From: Geotalea toluenoxydans JCM 15764
GTDB lineage: Bacteria > Desulfobacterota > Desulfuromonadia > Geobacterales > Geobacteraceae
Assembly: GCF_001311985.1 (NCBI RefSeq)
Contig: NZ_BBCJ01000034.1
Span: forward strand, 1 to 48,696
Direction: 5' to 3'
Length of the DNA stretch: 48,696 nt
Part shown: one piece after another, positions 9,408-18,427 of the stretch
Layout of the letters: each line of letters starts with the position of its first letter
Position numbering within the stretch: position 1 is the stretch's first letter
Translations under genes and position numbers: made by a program
Notes under the pieces: generated by a model
What the model was told of the DNA's origin: nothing
Databases searched by the model: none
Seen by the model: the letters and a program-made list of their open reading frames with translations, nothing else

Positions 9408-10362
9408 GTGTCTCAAGCAATACCCAACAGATGGAAAATAAAAACAGGCTTGAACGGTGATTTCATCTTCAAGGGAATCACCGTCATCTTCGCCTTCAGC
9501 ATTCTCGCCATTCTCTTCCTCATGATCTACGAGATGGTCAACCAAAGCCTGCCGTCCATGGCCAAATCCGGCTGGAGATTCATCACCGGGCAAAACTGGG
9601 ATGCCGTGCAGGAAGATTTCGGCGCCCTCCCCTATATCTACGGCTCGGTGGTTTCATCCGTTTTGGCCCTTGCCCTGGCCACCCCCCTCAGCGTCGGCAG
9701 CGCCGTCTTCATTACCGAGATAGCACCGAAAAAGTGGGCGCCGTGGTAGCCGCCCTGGTGGAACTTCTGGCGGCCATCCCCAGCGTTATCTATGGTCTGT
9801 GGGGGGTGCTGGTCATGGCTCCCTGGCTGCAGAAGACCGTTCAACCGTTTCTCATCGACCATTTAGCTTTCTCCCTTTTTTTGAGGGGGCGCCCTACGGG
9901 GTGAGCATGCTGGCCGCCATCTTCATCCTCATGATCATGGTGGTGCCGATCATTACCTCCATCAGCCGCGAAGTGCTGCTGGCCGTACCCCAGAGCCAGA
10001 AGGAAGCAGCAATAGCACTTGGCGCCACCCGCTGGGAAATGATCCGCATGGCGGTCCTCCCCTACGGCAAATCGGGCATTCTCGGCGCGGTCATACTCGG
10101 CATGGGCCGGGCCATCGGCGAGACCATGGCAGTAACCATGGTCATCGGCAACACGCCGCAGATATCACTGTCACTCCTTTCCCCCGCCTACACCATGCCC
10201 AGCGTCATTGCCAATGAATTTGCCGAAGCCACCTCCAATATCCATTCTTCGGCACTGATGGAAATCGGCCTTATCCTGCTGGTGGTGACCCTCGTCATCA
10301 ACGCCCTGGCCAGGTTTCTCATCTGGAGCGTGACCAGAGGACAAAACGGAGGTGGCCGATGA
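9408..10362 (+). CDS. pstC: Phosphate ABC transporter permease PstC, two frame breaks
   Basis: Inner-membrane channel subunit. GTG start at 9408 after ACGGAGCATATA. N-terminal helix FKGITVIFAFSILAILFLMI; WDAVQEDFGALPYIYGSVVS is the typical first transport segment. The coupling loop is AALVELLAAIPSVIYGLWG, then AIALGATRWEMIRMAVLPYG (EAA loop) and GMGRAIGETMAVTMVIGN. Single-base losses near 9746 (GCGGCC) and 9866 (TTAGGC) break the frame; the restored protein is 318 residues. Its stop overlaps the pstA start as ATGA. Confidence 0.92.
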
Positions 10363-11198
10363 AAAGCGTTGCCCTGCGCAAAACAACCAGCATGGCCATG
10401 ACCGGCCTTATGCTTGCCGCAGCACTGGCGGTGCTGGTGCCGTTGATATTTATCTTCGTCCATATTGTAAAGATGGGCTTGAGTTCCATCAGTATCGACT
10501 TTTTCACCCAGATACCGAAACCGACCGGTGAAACCGGCGGCGGCATGGCCAACGGCATGGCCGGCTCAGCGGTAATGATTGGCATGGCATCCATAATCGG
10601 CCTTCCCGTCGGCATTTTCGGCGCCGTTTACCTGGCCGAGTTCGGCGGCAGCCGCATTTCTACCACCATCCGTTTTGCTGCGGACGTCCTGGCCGGCATT
10701 CCCTCCATCATCACCGGGATGGTTGCCTATACGCTGCTGGTGGTGCCCATGAAGGGCTTTTCCGCCCTGGCCGGCGCCGTAGCCCTGGCAATGATCATGA
10801 TCCCCATTATCCTGCGCACCACCGAGGAGCAATTGAAGATGGTTCCCGGTACCTTGCGCGAAGCGTCTCTCGCCCTGGGCGTCCCCCTGTGGCGGACCAG
10901 CATCAAGGTCACCTTGAGAAGCGCCATGACCGGGGTCATGACCGGAGTACTACTGGCCATTGCCAGGGTGGCGGGTGAAACCGCACCGCTGCTCTTCACC
11001 GCCCTGGGCAACCAGTTCTGGAGCAACAAGCTTACCTCACCCATGGCTGCCATGCCGCTGCAGATCTTCAACTTCGCCATATCTCCCTATGAGGACTGGC
11101 ATCGGCTGGCATGGGCCGGCGCACTGGTGCTGGTTACGATCATGTTCGCCCTGAGCCTCTCGGCCAGGTATTTCGGTAGAAGCAGACAGAAAAACTGA
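10359..11198 (+). CDS. pstA: Phosphate ABC transporter permease PstA
   Basis: Second channel subunit, 279 residues in one clean frame. It has an N-terminal helix ([20 protein letters not shown]), the loop [20 protein letters not shown], the EAA-loop equivalent [20 protein letters not shown], and [20 protein letters not shown], which is strongly conserved in PstA. It overlaps pstC by four bases and is followed 14 bases later by pstB. Confidence 0.95.
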   Translation: MKSVALRKTTSMAMTGLMLAAALAVLVPLIFIFVHIVKMGLSSISIDFFTQIPKPTGETGGGMANGMAGSAVMIGMASIIGLPVGIFGAVYLAEFGGSRISTTIRFAADVLAGIPSIITGMVAYTLLVVPMKGFSALAGAVALAMIMIPIILRTTEEQLKMVPGTLREASLALGVPLWRTSIKVTLRSAMTGVMTGVLLAIARVAGETAPLLFTALGNQFWSNKLTSPMAAMPLQIFNFAISPYEDWHRLAWAGALVLVTIMFALSLSARYFGRSRQKN

Positions 11199-11212
11199 TA
11201 AATGAGGTTTCA

Positions 11213-11971
11213 ATGCAAAACAAGGTAAAACTCGAACAACTGAATGTTCATTTCGGCGCCAACCATGCCGTGAAAAGCGTTTCCATGGAATTTCCCGAAA
11301 ACAGCGTCACCGCCATCATCGGTCCGTCCGGTTGCGGCAAATCAACGGTATTGCGGGCCATCAACCGTATGCACGATCTGGTACCGTCGGCCCAGGTAAC
11401 CGGCAAGATACTTCTTGACGATACCGATATCTACGACAAGGGCGCCGACCCCGTCACCATCAGACGGCGGGTAGGCATGGTCTTTCAGAAGCCCAACCCT
11501 TTCCCGGCCATGTCCATCTATGATAACGTTATTGCCGGTTACAAGCTGAACGGCAGGATCAACCGGGCCGAGGCCGACGGCATCGTCGAATCGTCACTGA
11601 AAAGAGTGGCCCTCTGGGATGAGGTGAAAGACCGCCTTAGGGGCAATGCCATGGAGCTTTCCGGCGGACAGCAGCAACGTCTCTGCATTGCCCGGACCAT
11701 CGCCGTCAAGCCGGAAGTTATTCTCATGGATGAGCCCGCCTCGGCACTGGACCCGATCTCCACACTGAAGATCGAGGAACTGATCGAGGAGCTGAAAGAG
11801 AAATACACCATCATCATCGTCACCCATAACATGCAGCAAGCGGCCCGGGTTTCCGACTATACCGCCTTTTTCTACTTGGGAGAACTGGTTGAGGACGGCG
11901 AAACGCGCAAGATTTTCACCACGCCGGACAAGAAACAGACAGAGGATTACATTACCGGAAGGTTTGGTTAA
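11213..11971 (+). CDS. pstB: Phosphate ABC transporter ATP-binding protein PstB
   Basis: Energises phosphate import. The 252-residue protein has Walker [10 protein letters not shown] (37-45), the PstB-typical [17 protein letters not shown] (Q-loop), signature [16 protein letters not shown], Walker [14 protein letters not shown] and the switch histidine [11 protein letters not shown]. The frame is clean and the length is normal. It is separated from phoU by about 213 bases containing a heptamer repeat array. Confidence 0.96.
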   Translation: MQNKVKLEQLNVHFGANHAVKSVSMEFPENSVTAIIGPSGCGKSTVLRAINRMHDLVPSAQVTGKILLDDTDIYDKGADPVTIRRRVGMVFQKPNPFPAMSIYDNVIAGYKLNGRINRAEADGIVESSLKRVALWDEVKDRLRGNAMELSGGQQQRLCIARTIAVKPEVILMDEPASALDPISTLKIEELIEELKEKYTIIIVTHNMQQAARVSDYTAFFYLGELVEDGETRKIFTTPDKKQTEDYITGRFG

Positions 11972-11983
11972 CGCTAACTGCTG

Positions 11984-12173
11984 TTCTAAGTTCTACGTTC
12001 TACGTTCGATGTTAAAACCTAGAACCTAGAACCTGGAACCTGGAACCTGGAACCTGGAACCTGGAACCTTGAACCTGGAACCTTGAACCTTGAACCTTGA
12101 ACCTTGAACCTTGAACCTTGAACCTTGAACCTTGAACCTTGAACCTAGAACATAGAACATAGAACATAGAACC
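11984..12173. repeat. Heptamer tandem repeat array between pstB and phoU
   Basis: From 12016 to 12173 about 22 copies of a 7-base unit GAACCTN run without interruption. They come in blocks: GAACCTA, then GAACCTG, then GAACCTT, ending in GAACCTA and GAACATA. Before them, 11984-12011 holds four units of the opposite orientation (TTCTAAG, TTCTACG, TTCTACG, TTCGATG), so the array could fold back on itself. No gene lies inside. Confidence 0.85.
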
Positions 12174-12184
12174 AAGGGGTATAA

Positions 12185-12856
12185 ATGGAACGAGAACATT
12201 TCAGTAAACACTATGATGCAGAATTGAACGCCATCCGGGAAAAGCTTCTGGAAATGGGTGGCAAGGTGGAATCGATGATCTCCAACGCCATGAAATCGGT
12301 CGTGGAAAGGGATACTCCGCTGGCGGAGCAGACCATCGCCTTTGACCACCAGATAAATGGTCTGGAGATGGAAATCGACGAAAAATGCCTGGAGGTCCTA
12401 GCCCGCCGTCAGCCGGCCGCCCGGGATCTGCGCTTCATCACCCTGGCATTGAAGATCGTCACCGATCTGGAACGGATCGGCGACCAGTGCACCAACATCT
12501 GCAAAAGGGCCAAGGAATTGAATGCCGAGCCGCCGCTGAAACCTTTCATCGACATGCCCCGCATGGCCCAGGCCGCGTCATTCATGGTAAAGGAATCGCT
12601 GGATGCCTTTGTCCGCGCCGATGCAGACTTGGCAATCAAGGTCTGCAAAGACGACCAGGTGGTAGACGACCTGAACGAGCAGATCCAGCGGGAGCTCCTT
12701 ACCTTCATGCTCTCGGACCCCACCACCATCAGCCGGGCCATCAAGATCAACTACATGTCCAAGTGCCTGGAGCGCATCGCCGACCACGCCACCAACGTGG
12801 CTGAAATGGTCATCTTCATGGTAAAAGGCAAGGACATCCGCCACACCATCGCCTGA
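12185..12856 (+). CDS. phoU: Phosphate signalling regulator PhoU
   Basis: Peripheral cytoplasmic regulator linking Pst transport to PhoR/PhoB signalling. It has 223 residues and two PhoU repeats. The first contains EIDEKCLEVLARRQPAARDL and TDLERIGDQCTNICKRAK; the second contains CKDDQVVDDLNEQIQRELL and CLERIADHATNVAEMVIFM. The paired E/D-x-x-x-D metal motifs (ERIGDQ, ERIADH) are present. Last gene of the pst operon, followed by a hairpin terminator at 12888. Confidence 0.95.
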   Translation: MEREHFSKHYDAELNAIREKLLEMGGKVESMISNAMKSVVERDTPLAEQTIAFDHQINGLEMEIDEKCLEVLARRQPAARDLRFITLALKIVTDLERIGDQCTNICKRAKELNAEPPLKPFIDMPRMAQAASFMVKESLDAFVRADADLAIKVCKDDQVVDDLNEQIQRELLTFMLSDPTTISRAIKINYMSKCLERIADHATNVAEMVIFMVKGKDIRHTIA

Positions 12857-12887
12857 TATTTCCCCTGTCATCGATCCTTCTCCCAGT

Positions 12888-12925
12888 GCATCCCCTGATT
12901 AAAATTCAGGGGATGCAACATTATT
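12888..12925 (+). terminator. Rho-independent terminator after phoU
   Basis: A perfect 11-base stem GCATCCCCTGA / TCAGGGGATGC with a 7-base loop (TTAAAAT) is followed by the T-rich stretch TTATTTTCTT. It closes the pst operon. The rest of the 304-base gap to 13160 shows no gene. Confidence 0.75.
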
Positions 12926-13160
12926 TTCTTCTGATACAACCATCCCATACCTCCGGGCTTTCCCCTTTGTTTTCCCGATCCATGGGCATGCCCCAAATGA
13001 CGCCCCAAAGCCGGCAGTGTCACTGCACCTGCTACGTGCAAAAATTTCTAATCATGCACGCAGCGGGTTGTGGCGGGGCGAGATAACTTTGATATTTTCT
13101 TTCCAGCCATCCAGTGTGGATCAAAAGGAACGGACAACATCTAAAAAGGAGGAAGAAGAC

Positions 13161-14396
13161 ATGGTGGTCACAAAGGAAGTGGGAAATTGCTCAGTGTTCA
13201 TGTTCTCCGGTTACTCAAAGATGAAGGGAATGTTCAAAAAGGTGGTGCCACAAACGCTTTTATCTTTAACAATGCTTTCTTTTCTGTCTTTCAATGCTGT
13301 TTGCTGGGCTGGGGATGGCGGTGATGAAGTTACTGCTTCGAGCGGAATCAAAGGGATAACTATTACGGATCTCGGGACACTCGGCGGAGATCGGAGTGCT
13401 GCCGGCGGCATCAACGAAAAGGGGCAGGTGATGGGGCGAAGCAGTACATCTTCGGGGGAGCCTCATTGCTTCTTCTGGGAGAACGGCGTAATGACCGACC
13501 TGGGGACGCTGGGTGGAGGGGATTATTGCGAACCACGTGCCATCAATAACAAAGGACAGGTTGTGGGCACAAGTGTGACGTCCTCGGGGGCCTTGCATGG
13601 TTTTATCTGGCAGGACGGTGTCATGACCGACCTGGGTACTCGGCGGTGGGTATAGCAGCGCTTATTACGTCAACAAAAGCGGACAGGTCGCAGGCTATAG
13701 TGGCACTTCCACAGGGGCCATGCATGCCTTCATCTGGCAGAACGGAGTAATGACCGACCTTGGAACGCTGGGTGGAGATTGGAGCCTTCCTTTCGGCATC
13801 AATGATAAGGGGCAGGTCATAGGCTATAGCGCATCATCCACGGTTCCCAGCATGGTTTCATCTGGAAGGACGGCGTCATGACCGATCTGGGAAACCTCGG
13901 GGGGGGCTATAGCGGCGCTTATGCCATCAACAAGAGCGGACAGGTGGTTGGCTATAGTGACACTTCTGCAGGGGCCATGCATGCCTTCGTCTGGCAGAAG
14001 GGGGTGATGACCGACCTGGGGACGCTGGGTGGAAATTGGAGCACTGCCTTCGGCATCAATGATAAGGGGCAGGTCATAGGCTATAGCGCATCATTCACGG
14101 GTTCCCAGCATGGTTTCATCTGGAAGGACGGCGTCATGACCGATCTGGGGATGTTTGCTGGAGGTCAAAACGGTGTGCTCGATGTCAACGACAAAGGACA
14201 AGTGGTGGGTTACCGTGCGGCGGATTTCGGCCCGATCAAGGCCTTCATCTGGCAGAACGGCGTAATGACCGACTTAGGCACGCTGGGCGGGAACAGCTGG
14301 GCCGTGGGCATCAACAATCATGGCCAGGCGGTAGGTTTCAGCGAGATCAGCTCGGGGTCGATGGCGAGGCATGCAGTTCTCTGGAGCATCAAATAG
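13161..14396 (+). CDS. Secreted HAF-repeat protein, two frame breaks
   Basis: Probable extracellular beta-type repeat protein of the HAF family. An N-terminal hydrophobic segment (PQTLLSLTMLSFLSFNAVCWA) acts as a signal peptide. About nine units of roughly 42 residues follow, each with the pattern MTDLGTLGG - S/A - INxxGQVVGxS - GxxHAFxWxNGV. Start 13161 follows AAAAAGGAGGAAGAAGAC. Breaks lie near 13640 (CTCTCGG read as CTCGG) and 13842 (one G of GGG). Restored length is 412 residues. Two-unit blocks 13666-13905 and 13909-14150 are nearly identical in DNA, a recent internal duplication. Ligand and role are unknown. Confidence 0.78.
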
Positions 14397-14422
14397 CCGC
14401 AGGGAAAACTGAGGAACCAATA

Positions 14423-14472
14423 GTGCCAGGCTTGCAGTTAGGGTCATAATTGCAAAACTGCAAGTCTGGCAC
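14423..14472. repeat. Palindromic hairpin element
   Basis: Arms GTGCCAGGCTTGCAGTT (14423-14439) and AACTGCAAGTCTGGCAC (14456-14472) pair with one mismatch around a 16-base loop. There is no T-run, so a terminator is unlikely. It looks like a dispersed palindromic repeat. Confidence 0.6.
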
Positions 14473-14859
14473 CACCGCGGAGAGAGAAATCGACGGCTGA
14501 AATGCTCTATAAAGCAGGTACCACGACCGGATCATCAGCACCCGGCCGTTTTGTTTTTCCCTTCCCCTTCCGTTTCTTTTCATAGCCCTGGCCAATCTTT
14601 TTAATTTTCCAATTGAGATGACCACATTTTTGGTGTAGTGATGATGACAGCCTTGCTTGCCTAAGTGGAATCGGCGGCGCCTGGTAACAATGTGCAAGAG
14701 AAGCTGAGGCTGGTGCAGAATGCTCAGTTGCAGGCATTCCCGGATGCCCTAAAAAATGAGGCAACCCAAAGCCAACCCGCGCAGCCCTGGAGGCTATCTG
14801 TTTAGCTTTGTCCAGGCGTCCCATCATATAGTTGCCATTTAAGCCATATTCTTTTTATA

Positions 14860-14895
14860 GTTGCTAAAAATGTTATATTTGTGAATTATAGCAAC
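14860..14895. promoter_or_regulatory. Candidate operator upstream of the Fic gene
   Basis: Inverted repeat GTTGCTA (14860-14866) and TAGCAAC (14889-14895) with a 22-base AT-rich centre, about 15-25 bases before the Fic start. It could be bound by the protein's own N-terminal winged helix. Inference only. Confidence 0.35.
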
Positions 14896-14909
14896 AGTAA
14901 TTACCAGAT

Positions 14910-16397
14910 ATGGGCCATCCAATGACAACTAGAAACAAAAATATCCTGCAGGAAGTTTTCCTCTCGGAGAGCGACACCTCGCGTACCGTCTCGAACATGG
15001 TCAGACGGGGTGCTGTCCGTAAAATCGGTCCACGGCTCTATACCCGTAACATGAGCGAGCCGGTGGAAGTCATCGTTGCCCGTAATCGCTGGCAGATTGT
15101 CGGCATGCTGGCGCCAGGCGGCGTAATCGGCTTTCGTACCGCCCTGGAAAGTCATCCTGCCGAAGACGGATCTGCCTTTGTCACCTGTAGTTACAAGAAG
15201 ATTACTGAACTGCCAGGTCTGCGGATTGTCAGAATACCCGGCTCAGGTCCGGTCGAAGGTGACATGCCTTTTATCGGCGGGCTGCACATGGCATCGCCTT
15301 CACGGCTGCTACTGGAAAACCTGTCGCACACAAAAGCACGGGAGGGGGCAACCAAGGCCGCTGGACAGAAGGCTGTCGAAGAGAAACTTACCTCCATCCT
15401 GCAGATCAAAGGTGAGACTGAGTTGAACCGAATCCGTGACTTTGCACGCACCATAGCAGCGGATATCGGCCTTGAGAAAGAGTTTCGACTGCTCGACCGC
15501 CTGATCGGAAGCCTGCTGCAAACACGGGAAGCTGAATTGAGAAGCCATGTTGCACGATCATATTTCAGCGGCGAGCCGTATGACCCTGTCCGTCTGGAAC
15601 AGTTTGAAGCCCTGCGCAGCGCACTTTCTCGCACTGTCCTGCCAAGCCGGAACCGCACTTATGAACCGGGGCCGGCATTTTACAACGAGAGCTTCTTCGA
15701 CGCCTACTTTTCCAATTTCATCGAAGGAACGGAATTCGAAGTGGACGAGGCCTTGGGGATTGTATTCGCGGGAGTGATCCCCCAATCCCGACCGGAAGAT
15801 GCCCACGATATCCTTGGCACTTGGCGTGTCGTCGGCAATCCTGTCGAATTACAACGGACACCATCGGATTTCGCCTCATTCATGGAACTGCTGCAAAGCC
15901 GGCATACGTCGATCCTGGAAGGGAGGCCGGACAAACGACCGGGGGAACTGAAGGAAAAGGGAAACAGGGCCGGGACTACCTACTTTGTCGCGCCGGAACT
16001 TGTAAAGGGTACGCTTGCCCAAGGCTTCTCCTTCTATAATTCACTGTCCGATCCACTGGCGCGAGCGCTTTTCATGATGTATCTCGTTTCTGAAGTTCAT
16101 CCTTTTGACGATGGCAACGGCAGAACGGCGCGGGCGATGATGAACGCTGAACTTGTTGCGGCAGGTGTCTGCCGGATCATTATCCCGAGTGTCTACCGCA
16201 ATGAATACATCGCATCATTGAAACTGCTCTCCCACCATAAGGCCCCTGCGGCATTCCTTCGCGTCATGGATGTGGCTCAGGATTTTGTCAGCAGGATAGA
16301 TTTCGGCGATCTGGTGTCTGCCCGTCACATTCTGGAGCGGTGTAACGCCTTTGAACGACCTGCAGATACCGTCAAACTGATGATGCCGTCACCTTGA
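14910..16397 (+). CDS. Fic domain protein with N-terminal AbiEi-like winged helix
   Basis: 495 residues, clean frame. Residues 1-75 (ILQEVFLSESDTSRTVSNMV, RRGAVRKIGPRLYTRN, LAPGGVIGFRTALE) resemble the winged-helix domain of AbiEi-type antitoxins. The C-terminal Fic core carries HPFDDGNGRTAR (from residue 397), the complete HPFx[D/E]GNGR AMP-transfer motif. An inhibitory helix motif SNFIEG (residues 268-273, pattern S/TxxxEG/N) lies before the core, which makes it a class II, self-inhibited Fic enzyme. It probably AMPylates a protein hydroxyl. No separate antitoxin gene is adjacent. The start could also be ATG 14922; neither has a clear ribosome site. Confidence 0.85.
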   Translation: MGHPMTTRNKNILQEVFLSESDTSRTVSNMVRRGAVRKIGPRLYTRNMSEPVEVIVARNRWQIVGMLAPGGVIGFRTALESHPAEDGSAFVTCSYKKITELPGLRIVRIPGSGPVEGDMPFIGGLHMASPSRLLLENLSHTKAREGATKAAGQKAVEEKLTSILQIKGETELNRIRDFARTIAADIGLEKEFRLLDRLIGSLLQTREAELRSHVARSYFSGEPYDPVRLEQFEALRSALSRTVLPSRNRTYEPGPAFYNESFFDAYFSNFIEGTEFEVDEALGIVFAGVIPQSRPEDAHDILGTWRVVGNPVELQRTPSDFASFMELLQSRHTSILEGRPDKRPGELKEKGNRAGTTYFVAPELVKGTLAQGFSFYNSLSDPLARALFMMYLVSEVHPFDDGNGRTARAMMNAELVAAGVCRIIIPSVYRNEYIASLKLLSHHKAPAAFLRVMDVAQDFVSRIDFGDLVSARHILERCNAFERPADTVKLMMPSP

Positions 16398-16499
16398 AGC
16401 GCATATATAAACTTATTTATAATATAGAAATTTATTTATACATCTATAAAGTCAGCGCTAACTGCTCAATAACTGGTTATCCATAAAGGAAATTCAACA

Positions 16500-17141
16500 A
16501 TGACACCATGGTTTAGTTTTGCAATTTCTTGTTTGGCGCTTCTCATTTCGGGAGTGACAGCGTGGCTTACGTTTTTCCGCAAGGGAATGCTTTTGATGAC
16601 TCAGCCAACAGTTGTTTTTTTTGGCCCCGATGGCACGAAATTTGACAGCAGTAAAAACAAGATATATCTACGTACTCTTTTATACAGTACTGCAAAACGA
16701 GGACAGGTTCTTGAGAGCCTACATGTATCGTTACAGCGAAATGAATCAAAGCAGAATTTCAATATCTGGGTGTACGGTGATAAAGGAAATCTAAAAAGAG
16801 GAAGTGGGCTTTTTGTACCTCAAGAGGGTATAGTTTTCGATCATCACTTTTTATTACCAGCGGATGGCGCTAATTTTAATTTTCTTTCCGGGACATATAT
16901 TTTGGTTGTCTTTGCAACGCTAGTAGGTAGTAAAACAGCCCATAAGCTAGCCACAATAAATCTTTCGATAAAAGAAACGCAAGCAGCTCAATTGGTTGAG
17001 CCAAACACTGGCATTTACTTTGATTGGGGGCCAGATCAACAAAGTTATTATTCGCATATCGACAGAAGGCCTGAAAGTGACCAAAACATTGAGAAATTAA
17101 TAGAAATTATGACTAGCAAGGCCGCTGGACCTGACCGATAA
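16500..17141 (+). CDS. Hypothetical membrane-anchored protein
   Basis: 213 residues with no family I recognise. An N-terminal membrane helix (FAISCLALLISGVTAWLTFF, residues 6-25) is followed by a soluble domain rich in beta-type sequence (TVVFFGPDGTKF, NFNIWVYGDKGN, TYILVVFATLVG). Base composition is clearly more AT-rich than its neighbours, and the preceding 100 bases are strongly AT-rich, both of which suggest acquired DNA. Start 16500 follows AAAGGAAATTCAACA. It lies between a Fic enzyme and a HigBA module, so a defence or stress role is possible but unsupported. Confidence 0.6.
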   Translation: MTPWFSFAISCLALLISGVTAWLTFFRKGMLLMTQPTVVFFGPDGTKFDSSKNKIYLRTLLYSTAKRGQVLESLHVSLQRNESKQNFNIWVYGDKGNLKRGSGLFVPQEGIVFDHHFLLPADGANFNFLSGTYILVVFATLVGSKTAHKLATINLSIKETQAAQLVEPNTGIYFDWGPDQQSYYSHIDRRPESDQNIEKLIEIMTSKAAGPDR

Positions 17142-17174
17142 AGCCGTCAGGTCAGCGCACACTGTTGGCAAAGA

Positions 17175-17480
17175 TTACGCATGAGAGGTGTTCACGTTCC
17201 ACTGGTGAATAGCGGAAAGGCTCTCCGATTCAGAATTTTCAATTTCCTCAGTATCGTAATCGGCCTGAAGACCAAGCCAGAAACCAGCACTGGTGCCAAA
17301 GAAGCGCGCTAGCCGCACGGCAGTATCAGCAGTGATTGCCCGCTTGCCATTACAAATGGCGGAAATCCTTGGCTCCGGGACTCCAATTTCTCTTGCCAAA
17401 CGATACTGGCTTATCCCTAACGGAATCAGGAATTCTTCCCGAAGAACCTCTCCGGGGTGAATATTTGGGAGTTTGTTCAT
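17175..17480 (-). CDS. higA: HigA family antitoxin (XRE-type regulator)
   Basis: 101 residues. The start NKLPNIHPGEVLREEFLIPL, followed by a helix-turn-helix (ISQYRLAREIGVPEPRISAI and CNGKRAITADTAVRLARFFG), is typical of HigA/VapI antitoxins, which neutralise HigB and repress the operon. It begins 10 bases after the higB stop; toxin-first order is standard for HigBA. Confidence 0.92.
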   Translation of the reverse strand: MNKLPNIHPGEVLREEFLIPLGISQYRLAREIGVPEPRISAICNGKRAITADTAVRLARFFGTSAGFWLGLQADYDTEEIENSESESLSAIHQWNVNTSHA

Positions 17481-17489
17481 GGCGTCACC

Positions 17490-17771
17490 TCAATGATAGT
17501 CGCAAATTTCGACACGGCTGGCGGTCCCTTCGTTCCACATAAAGCAAATCCGCCACTGGTCATTGATTCTTATGCTCCATTGTCCGTCACGGTCTCCAAA
17601 CAGCTTCTCCAGCCTATTCTGCGGAGGGATACGGAGATCATCAATTCGACGGGCGTTATTTAACATACGTAGCTTCCGCCGCGCCACGGCCTGAATCTGG
17701 TTTGGTAGCCGACGGGAAAAATGGCCATCCCAAATCTTCTGAGTTTCGCTGTCATGGAACGAGGCAATCAT
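17490..17771 (-). CDS. higB: HigB/RelE family toxin
   Basis: 93 residues, the usual size for a ribosome-dependent mRNA endonuclease of the HigB type. Typical segments are MIASFHDSETQKIWDG, ARRKLRMLNNARRIDDLRIP, LEKLFGDRDGQWSIRIND and QWRICFMWNEG. It is first in a two-gene operon with higA. A strong promoter (see 17779-17807) places the transcript start at or next to the ATG, so the mRNA may be leaderless. Confidence 0.92.
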   Translation of the reverse strand: MIASFHDSETQKIWDGHFSRRLPNQIQAVARRKLRMLNNARRIDDLRIPPQNRLEKLFGDRDGQWSIRINDQWRICFMWNEGTASRVEICDYH

Positions 17772-17778
17772 AAGTCAA

Positions 17779-17807
17779 ATACTAACGTAAGGCGGAAGTA
17801 TAGTCAA
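17779..17807 (-). promoter_or_regulatory. higBA promoter
   Basis: -35 TTGACT (17802-17807) and -10 TAGTAT (17779-17784), 17 bases apart on the minus strand. The expected start point is about 17772, one base from the higB ATG at 17771. Confidence 0.7.
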
Positions 17808-17935
17808 CGAGGAAATTGCAAAGACAACCAAGTTCAGAATAGGTGCCAACCCGCGGCGGCACACGGTCTTCGCTCCGCTCCGCCGGTGCGCCTCGGCCCC
17901 GTTATCGAAGGCAGAAAGACAAGAATAGCACCCCC

Positions 17936-18261
17936 CTATTTCCCTTGATATCTGTCTCCTGCCGCAATTATTGCGCTAATAACGCCTGGAAATCGTGCTT
18001 CCAGGTCATCAAATCGAATGGAGTTTATCAACACGTTACCCTCCCGCCTGCTGGCAACCACCCCTGATTCCCGTAGAACTTTAAAATGGTGAGACAAGGT
18101 GGACTTAGGCATCGGTATATCGAATGCACACAGGCGACTTGCCCTGCTCTGGCAATCTTGATGACGATTTCCATTCGCACCGGGTCACTTAGGGCATGGA
18201 GAACTTTGGGTAAGGTTATCTCGCCCCGTAAAGGTTGCTGTATCTCCTTAATATTGGCCAT
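17936..18261 (-). CDS. ArsR family transcriptional regulator, one frame break
   Basis: Winged-helix repressor, 108 residues once one A near 18120 is restored. The N-terminal part (LPKVLHALSDPVRMEIVIKI) and, in the second frame, the recognition helix PKSTLSHHFKVLRESGVV followed by a wing (ASRREGNVLINSIRFDDLEA) are clear. No metal-binding CxC motif is seen, so it is probably not a metalloregulator. It is divergent from the flavoprotein gene at 18428, and a large palindrome lies between them. Its likely job is to repress that gene. Confidence 0.8.
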
Positions 18262-18303
18262 TTGTTGTCTCTTTCATTTTTTCTGCATCATATAGAAATA
18301 AGG

Positions 18304-18365
18304 TTGACATTGCAATGTTGTTCGACTATTTTCGAATTCACTTGTTCGAAAATAGTCGAACAACA
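18304..18365 (+). promoter_or_regulatory. Promoter and double ArsR-type operator for the flavoprotein gene
   Basis: -35 TTGACA (18304-18309) and -10 TATTTT (18327-18332), 17 bases apart. A perfect 21-base inverted repeat (18316-18336 and 18345-18365, 8-base loop) covers the -10. Each arm contains TTCGACTATTTTCGAA, itself a TTCGA-N6-TCGAA dyad. Bound repressor would block the polymerase. Confidence 0.75.
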
Positions 18366-18427
18366 CTGCATCATCGCAAGCTGCTTGTCGGCAAGCGATT
18401 GCCAACCTTCACCAAAGGAGAACTAAC

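Larger units (their letters stand above)
14397..14909. other. Intergenic region without a recognised gene
   Basis: 513 bases. They hold a hairpin element at 14423-14472 and a possible operator at 14860-14895. The middle (14480-14850) has only short frames on either strand with no family resemblance I could recognise; it may be debris of an older gene. Confidence 0.5.

Noticed and set aside
12016..12173. Array of short repeats that could be taken for a CRISPR
   Set aside because: The unit is only 7 bases with no spacers and no cas genes nearby, so it is a simple tandem repeat.
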